The translations under genes were made by a program, and so were the position numbers. A stretch of DNA of 64,000 nucleotides, taken from Protula sp. h YS-2021 (Eukaryota; Annelida; Polychaeta; Sabellida; Serpulidae). Shown piece by piece: positions 60,206 to 64,000 of the stretch. The stretch covers positions 47,546,228 to 47,610,227 of the forward strand of contig OX457029.1 of the NCBI GenBank assembly GCA_949752745.1. The letters run 5' to 3'. The notes beneath the pieces are model-generated. The model had not been told where the DNA came from and did not search any database. It saw only the letters and a program-made list of their open reading frames with translations. The stretch's first letter is position 1; each line of letters opens with the position of its first letter.

Positions 60206-61066
60206 ATGGAAGCCGGGAACACTTTTACCCTTACCAACGGATTAAAGATTAGGGTGGCAGCTGGGAAGTTTGGTCTCTATGTCCAGCTGTTCCGGAATGA
60301 GAAATGGATTAACTTTTCCAATAAGGCATGGAAGTTTGTAAACAACAACATAGAGACAATATCAAACAGTTTAAAGACTGACAGCGAATACGGGCTGACT
60401 ATTTCGTCTACAAAGGATGTTAAAATATCGCAGTTTCGTGGACAAGGTTACGTCTCTTTCCACGAAAGAGTAACGAAGGACGGCGTCGTATTCGATAAAT
60501 ATATCAATCTCAGCGAGGAAGAATGGGGGAATTTTGTGTCTAAGTTGGATATCATCAACAACGCGATCCAACAGGACGTCATCTTCAAATCTCCGAATGG
60601 CAAATGGCATCTTGTCAAGGAAGCAGCCGCGACAGAAAATGACGAAGAACTAAGCTACGGTCTGGCTCCACGCATGAAGGACGGTGACATCGTGTTGAGA
60701 TTGTACGCGTACCGGATATGTGAAGAAATTGATAATTGCTTGAAAAAGAACTGTATTGGGTGTACGTACGACGCACCTGGGCAATGGCCACACATGTCGC
60801 CAGTAACAGGCTGTTTGCAAGAATGGGAGGAAGCTGTAATGTATCATTTCGCAACCGCAAAGGCCGAAGTGGTACTGGAGAAGTCTTTGGAGCTTTTGAA
60901 TGATGCAATGGGATGGAATGTGATTATGCCGAAATACATTGATGACAACAAGCTGTACAAGTTAATCCAGCATAGGGGACAGACAGATATTGAGTGCGAT
61001 TGTTTCTGCATGGATACTGTGCTGCCTGAACTATATGACAGGCTATTTGCATATCTTAAACTTTAA
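60206..61066 (+). CDS. PC4-like (p15/Sub1) single-strand-binding domain protein of the Polinton
   Basis: 286 aa from ATG 60206 (the frame is open upstream to 60158 but has no ATG there). Residues ~85-130 fit the PC4 fold: 'YVSFHERVTKDGVVFDKYI' strands followed by 'NLSEEEWGNFVSKLDII' helix. The N-terminal ~60 residues ('KFGLYVQLFRNEKWINFSNK', then a helix) look like a second, more diverged copy of the same fold. The C-terminal half has conserved-looking Cys ('CLKKNCIGC', 'ECDCFC') and no named domain. PC4 proteins bind single-stranded DNA and act in transcription and repair; a role in element replication or late transcription is inference. 'catataacc' near 60116 is a weak TATA candidate, and AATAAA at 61217-61222 would end the transcript. 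Confidence 0.7.
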   Translation: MEAGNTFTLTNGLKIRVAAGKFGLYVQLFRNEKWINFSNKAWKFVNNNIETISNSLKTDSEYGLTISSTKDVKISQFRGQGYVSFHERVTKDGVVFDKYINLSEEEWGNFVSKLDIINNAIQQDVIFKSPNGKWHLVKEAAATENDEELSYGLAPRMKDGDIVLRLYAYRICEEIDNCLKKNCIGCTYDAPGQWPHMSPVTGCLQEWEEAVMYHFATAKAEVVLEKSLELLNDAMGWNVIMPKYIDDNKLYKLIQHRGQTDIECDCFCMDTVLPELYDRLFAYLKL

Positions 61067-61486
61067 GGTTTAAGGATTTAACTTTGAACATTTCAAATTG
61101 TGAATGTGACTATTATGTTCTTGGATAATGACAGTAAGTGAAAAGAATGTATATAATGTCATTAGTTATCATTGATTATGTTTTGTGTGGTGGGTAATAC
61201 GATTGTAATTTTAAAAAATAAATATTATGGAGACTAATATATCGAATAAACACAAAATATAGATGATTTAACATTTTCTTTGTTTTATTTCACTACAAGT
61301 TAATTATTAATATGTACAAATAGATTAATCTATAACATTACAAAACTCGGAAATTAAAAAGTTTATTTACACAACTTAGGATGTCCTAACAATAAATTCT
61401 ACGCTAATTATTTACATACTTATTAAACTGTATCATAATTATATACATATTTATTAAATTTAATATTAATTTTGAGACAATTCACC

Positions 61487-61924
61487 TTACGACGTTAAAG
61501 AATAAAACATTCGCACAATTATTTCATTTAGTTTCAGATTATCTTTAAACATGTTCATTATTTCAACAAAAGAGTGTCCTCTACACCGAAAATACGAGTA
61601 AAACAAACAAAACAAACCACATGTGTTTGTGTTAAAGTTTCGCACGCGTTCATTGTTATACATATAATTTGGACCTTTAGCTATAAGATATGCTTCAAAA
61701 TCACTATTTGGCTTCATGCCGGCTGAATCAAAATATTCGTTAATTCTATCCATGTACATTACAATCCAATGCGATCCTGGTAAAGATATTGGGTCAGTGT
61801 TAACAATAAATATAGATGGATTTTCCACTTTTGCTGGTAATTGGTCAGCTGCAACAACTCCACCATAATATCGTTTAATGAATGGGTCACTCATCATAAA
61901 CTCTTCAAGTTGTAGTGTATTCAT
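61487..61924 (-). CDS. Adenovirus-type cysteine protease (Polinton PRO)
   Basis: 145 aa. Shows the adenain arrangement: His52 in 'LPGSHWIVMY', Asp66 in 'YFDSAG', and the nucleophile Cys102 in 'NTCGLFCLFY'. Asn98 may stand where adenain has its oxyanion-hole Gln. In adenoviruses and Polintons this enzyme processes capsid and core proteins during maturation. Length is slightly short of the ~200 aa of adenain but usual for transposon copies. Its ATG overlaps the stop of the capsid gene (ATGA, 61921-61924). All catalytic residues are present and the frame is intact. Confidence 0.88.
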   Translation of the reverse strand: MNTLQLEEFMMSDPFIKRYYGGVVAADQLPAKVENPSIFIVNTDPISLPGSHWIVMYMDRINEYFDSAGMKPNSDFEAYLIAKGPNYMYNNERVRNFNTNTCGLFCLFYSYFRCRGHSFVEIMNMFKDNLKLNEIIVRMFYSLTS

Positions 61925-63291
61925 AGTATAATGTTTCGCGTTTGGTCAATTTTAAATTCCTGCGGAAATATTCCATAGGCAATCAGCGTGACGCTATTTG
62001 GTAGCGCTTCTTCAAAGCGTGCCGTCAATCTGGTGTGACCTTTGCTTAACGGTGAAAATAAATTGTCCCCAGTTCCTGGTTTTATGTCGAAAACAAATAT
62101 GCTGTAGCCTGCGGGATAGTCACTTCTTTGTATCCAGTTTCCTTTCACGTTGGGGTAATCCGGTGAAAATAAGCTCAAATATTCATGAACATACCCAGTG
62201 TGAAGCTGTGATGTACCACTTGGATCATCTGGATCAATCTCAAAATGTGGTTGAAAAGGTACTGATGGTACAGAGTGCCCGTCTACTGCAAGCTCCAGAA
62301 AGTTCAAATTGTAGTGTTTGAAATTAAAGGGGTTTTTCGCAAAACTTCCCGAAAATGCGTCGCTGTCAACAAATGCTACTACTAGGCGTTGAGGTGTAAG
62401 GCCGTTAAACAAATCATCTTGGGCAAAAACCCAATTTCCTGATGGAATTGAAAATGCTTTAATATCGCTCTTCCAAAATGGATAAATTGCAGGAGACTTC
62501 TTAAAGCGCTCGTTGTGTGCTAGCAGTACTGAAGGGTTCAGACGTAAATGACAGACTTTAAGAATTGCATCGACTATTTCAACTTGATACGCTACGCCAT
62601 TGAGCGATTGCAGGCGGAAGCTGTCATCATTTTGAAACAATTTAACACTGATCTGCACCCCATTTGGGATAGCCTTTGGTTGCTGTGCCACGTCCACATG
62701 CAGTGGGGACTCGAAATCTGCAATACCGTTTTCTGTCAATGCTTTCCGATTGACGTGGCCTGAATTGATAGTGACGTCATCCATGTAACCTGCAGAGTCT
62801 TTATAGTATCCCTCTGCTTGCAGCTGGGTGTCCTTTGCATCATGTCCGTAATTCAGAAGGATGTCGGTAAAGCTCTTATACGGGTAACAGACATTTGTAC
62901 CGGTGGACACCACTTGTTGTTGAAGAGCTACATCTACTTGTCGAAATAACGAGTGCAGTGATAAATTAGCTAATGCCACGTTGTCATCTTTTGTCACCGG
63001 AGTCACTCCATCTGCTTTAAGAATGCGAACTTGAACGTGCAGTTTGGTTTTCGATAAAAGAATATACTCTGAACTTGTGCCAGGTATTTGAAACTCAATA
63101 GTGGAGTTCCTGTTGATCTGTCCTATTGGTCTGAAATTTATATAGTCAACTTCCTCTACTGCAACCTGTTTAGGGGATGGCTGAAAAAGCGCAAGTTCAT
63201 TATTTATAAAAGACATGCTTCTCGGTTGATGTCTCACAGAGAAATGATGAGTGATGTTGTAGATGTCATCTTTTATCGTTTTCTGTTCCAT
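61921..63291 (-). CDS. Polinton major capsid protein (double jelly-roll, F54H12.2-like)
   Basis: 456 aa, intact. Overall it matches the family known from invertebrate genomes as F54H12.2-like, which corresponds to the Polinton/adintovirus major capsid protein with a double jelly-roll. Recognisable stretches are 'GTSSEYILLSKTKLHVQ', 'VSTGTNVCYPYKSFTDILL', 'YPFWKSDIKAFSIPSGN' and 'NLNFLELAVDGHSVP'. In related viruses it forms the icosahedral shell. It is placed directly before the protease (ATGA overlap) and its start overlaps the end of a basic reading frame by 19 nt. The start at 63291 is the first ATG of the frame. Family call from memory of motifs, not from a search. Confidence 0.88.
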   Translation of the reverse strand: MEQKTIKDDIYNITHHFSVRHQPRSMSFINNELALFQPSPKQVAVEEVDYINFRPIGQINRNSTIEFQIPGTSSEYILLSKTKLHVQVRILKADGVTPVTKDDNVALANLSLHSLFRQVDVALQQQVVSTGTNVCYPYKSFTDILLNYGHDAKDTQLQAEGYYKDSAGYMDDVTINSGHVNRKALTENGIADFESPLHVDVAQQPKAIPNGVQISVKLFQNDDSFRLQSLNGVAYQVEIVDAILKVCHLRLNPSVLLAHNERFKKSPAIYPFWKSDIKAFSIPSGNWVFAQDDLFNGLTPQRLVVAFVDSDAFSGSFAKNPFNFKHYNLNFLELAVDGHSVPSVPFQPHFEIDPDDPSGTSQLHTGYVHEYLSLFSPDYPNVKGNWIQRSDYPAGYSIFVFDIKPGTGDNLFSPLSKGHTRLTARFEEALPNSVTLIAYGIFPQEFKIDQTRNIIL

Positions 63292-63440
63292 GCTCTCCTA
63301 GACTTTTTCTGCCTTTTGATTTTCGTTGTCCTGTTTTTGGGTTTGGTTTTTTGTTTCTTTATTGTCTTCTTTGTCTTTTTACGTGCAGGTTTGGTCTTCT
63401 GGGATTTTGCCCGCCTTTTGATTGCGACATATTTTCGCTT
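63273..63440 (-). CDS. Lys/Arg-rich reading frame downstream of the TAG (core-protein-like)
   Basis: 55 sense codons, 30 of them Lys or Arg, with no ATG. They are in the same frame as the 77-aa protein and end in TAA (63273-63275) 19 nt inside the capsid gene. The composition resembles adenovirus DNA-condensing core proteins, so it may be the C-terminal part of a core protein. It is expressed only if the TAG is suppressed, spliced out, or absent in intact copies of the element. Confidence 0.5.
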   Translation of the reverse strand, partial: KRKYVAIKRRAKSQKTKPARKKTKKTIKKQKTKPKNRTTKIKRQKKSRRAWNRKR

Positions 63441-63674
63441 CTATGCTGGTACAATTCTCTGAGCCAGATTGCGTTTCAGCTGCATCTTTGCTTGTTCGAC
63501 TTGGGCTTGAGTCGGGGTAACAAGTTGAACGCTAGGTACAGCATGACCTTCTTGAGGCGTTACATTCTCCATATAGTCATCAATATTGTAAAACTTTGGA
63601 TTATAAGTGATTCTGCCATCTCCCATTTTGTCATAAAAATCAACCCATTTTTTCTCCTCTTGTGAAAATGCCAT
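63441..63674 (-). CDS. Small Polinton virion-type protein ending at an in-frame TAG
   Basis: 77 aa ('MAFSQEEKKWVDFYDKMGDG' start; 'QAKMQLKRNLAQRIVPA' end). It lies 43 bases after the penton-like gene. Not a family I can name. The same frame stays open beyond its TAG (63441-63443) for 55 codons, described separately. If the TAG is a mutation, this is a broken gene; if it is read through, a longer, basic product also exists. Confidence 0.65.
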   Translation of the reverse strand: MAFSQEEKKWVDFYDKMGDGRITYNPKFYNIDDYMENVTPQEGHAVPSVQLVTPTQAQVEQAKMQLKRNLAQRIVPA

Positions 63675-63717
63675 GTTTGCTCATCAAAGGACAAACCACA
63701 AATGAAGCTGATTGTGG

Positions 63718-64000
63718 TTACACACGCGTTTTATTGTTCAGTATCGCTAATGTACAGCGAACTGTACCTATATCACCAGTCGGGACTTTCAAATTCTTAT
63801 CTGTTATGGTTATCCTAACCCGCTGAATATTATTCCTGCTGACTTTGAAAAAGTACAGATTTTGAAACTCCTGTGGATTCGTAACAATCCTTAAGATAGG
63901 TAACGTTTTATTTGCTATTACACTTTGTTCACAAATATCACAAAACACATATAACTCTTCGCCCTGTGAGGAATAACTTATTTCGGCAAGGGCGCATTCA
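63718..64000 (-). CDS. Polinton minor capsid (penton)-like protein, C-terminal part, cut by the window end
   Basis: The frame is open from the window edge to the TAA at 63718-63720, so its start lies to the right. 'LYVFCDICEQSVIANKTLPI' and 'VRITITDKNLKVPTGDIGTV' follow the pattern of the C-terminus of Polinton minor capsid/penton proteins (VYCDL..., PLLRIV, I.I.D..G..V). In related viruses penton pentamers close the vertices of the capsid. First of the four collinear minus-strand genes visible here. Confidence 0.7.
   Translation of the reverse strand, partial: ECALAEISYSSQGEELYVFCDICEQSVIANKTLPILRIVTNPQEFQNLYFFKVSRNNIQRVRITITDKNLKVPTGDIGTVRCTLAILNNKTRV

Larger units (their letters stand above)
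59029..64000. mobile_element. Polinton/adintovirus-like element, left part
   Basis: Starts with 5'-AGTAGTAGTATGAG exactly where a repeat unit of the flanking array is interrupted. Polintons are known for 5'-AG ends, 6-bp target duplications and long inverted ends, so TACGAA (59023-59028) is the predicted duplication. Contains three plus-strand genes and, converging, four minus-strand virion-type genes. The two groups' polyadenylation signals are ~60 bases apart (AATAAA at 61217-61222 on plus, at 61284-61289 on minus). The rest of the element, expected to hold integrase, DNA polymerase and ATPase, is outside the window. Confidence 0.85.

Noticed and set aside
63088..63665. Plus-strand ORFs of 104-124 codons at the right end
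   Set aside because: Antisense shadows of the capsid and basic minus-strand genes; hydrophobic composition mirrors Lys codons.

Overview
This window is nuclear DNA from an invertebrate animal, most probably a marine mollusc. Genes are split by GT-AG introns and embedded in a dense mixture of tandem repeats and transposons. The mollusc call is an inference: it rests on several pearl-like (Helentron-type) elements, which have ~150-180 bp core tandem repeats, a (CGGA)n-like tract and a terminal hairpin, plus long poly-C/poly-G runs, a DIRS element and a Polinton. No species can be named.

Host genes. (1) 5.9-6.6 kb, minus: a Tctex-type dynein light chain protein (DYNLT5/TCTEX1D-like). (2) 12.4-20.6 kb, minus: mitochondrial ribosomal protein bL17m (mrpl17) in four coding exons that join in frame to 229 aa. 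(3) 37.5-52.7 kb, plus: a complete maelstrom (mael) gene of the piRNA pathway, 14 coding exons that join in frame to at least 734 aa, with HMG box, Maelstrom domain and a long RG-containing tail. Two of its exons end inside minisatellites (75 bp x 14 and 42 bp x ~8) that have copied the exon end together with the 5' splice site.

Mobile DNA from left to right: pearl-like arrays (10.9-16.7 kb), a LINE 3' fragment (17.7-18.2 kb), an element with C-run terminal inverted repeats and an 8-bp target duplication (18.67-19.76 kb), a 4.65-kb palindromic element (21.2-25.9 kb) whose near-identical 1.6-1.75 kb arms enclose one gene for an acidic two-finger protein, a P-element/THAP9-like transposase pseudogene (28.0-29.9 kb), a decayed DIRS retrotransposon with inverted terminal repeats and an internal complementary region (30.06-36.64 kb), a hAT-like element carrying a nested MITE with a 9-bp target duplication inside mael intron 1 (41.3-43.5 kb), several MITEs, inverted pearl-like arrays (55.7-59.0 kb), and the left part of a Polinton/adintovirus-like element (59.03 kb to the window end).

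The Polinton part starts with 5'-AG inside a repeat unit. It carries two small tandem paralogues and a PC4-like gene on plus. Converging on these from the minus strand is a tightly packed set of penton-like, small basic, major capsid and adenain-like protease genes. Integrase, polymerase and packaging ATPase, expected in such elements, are not in the window and would lie further right.

The strongest candidates for something undescribed are the palindromic zinc-finger element at 21.2-25.9 kb, the splice-donor minisatellites in mael, and an in-frame TAG that separates a 77-aa Polinton protein from a 55-codon Lys/Arg-rich tail.
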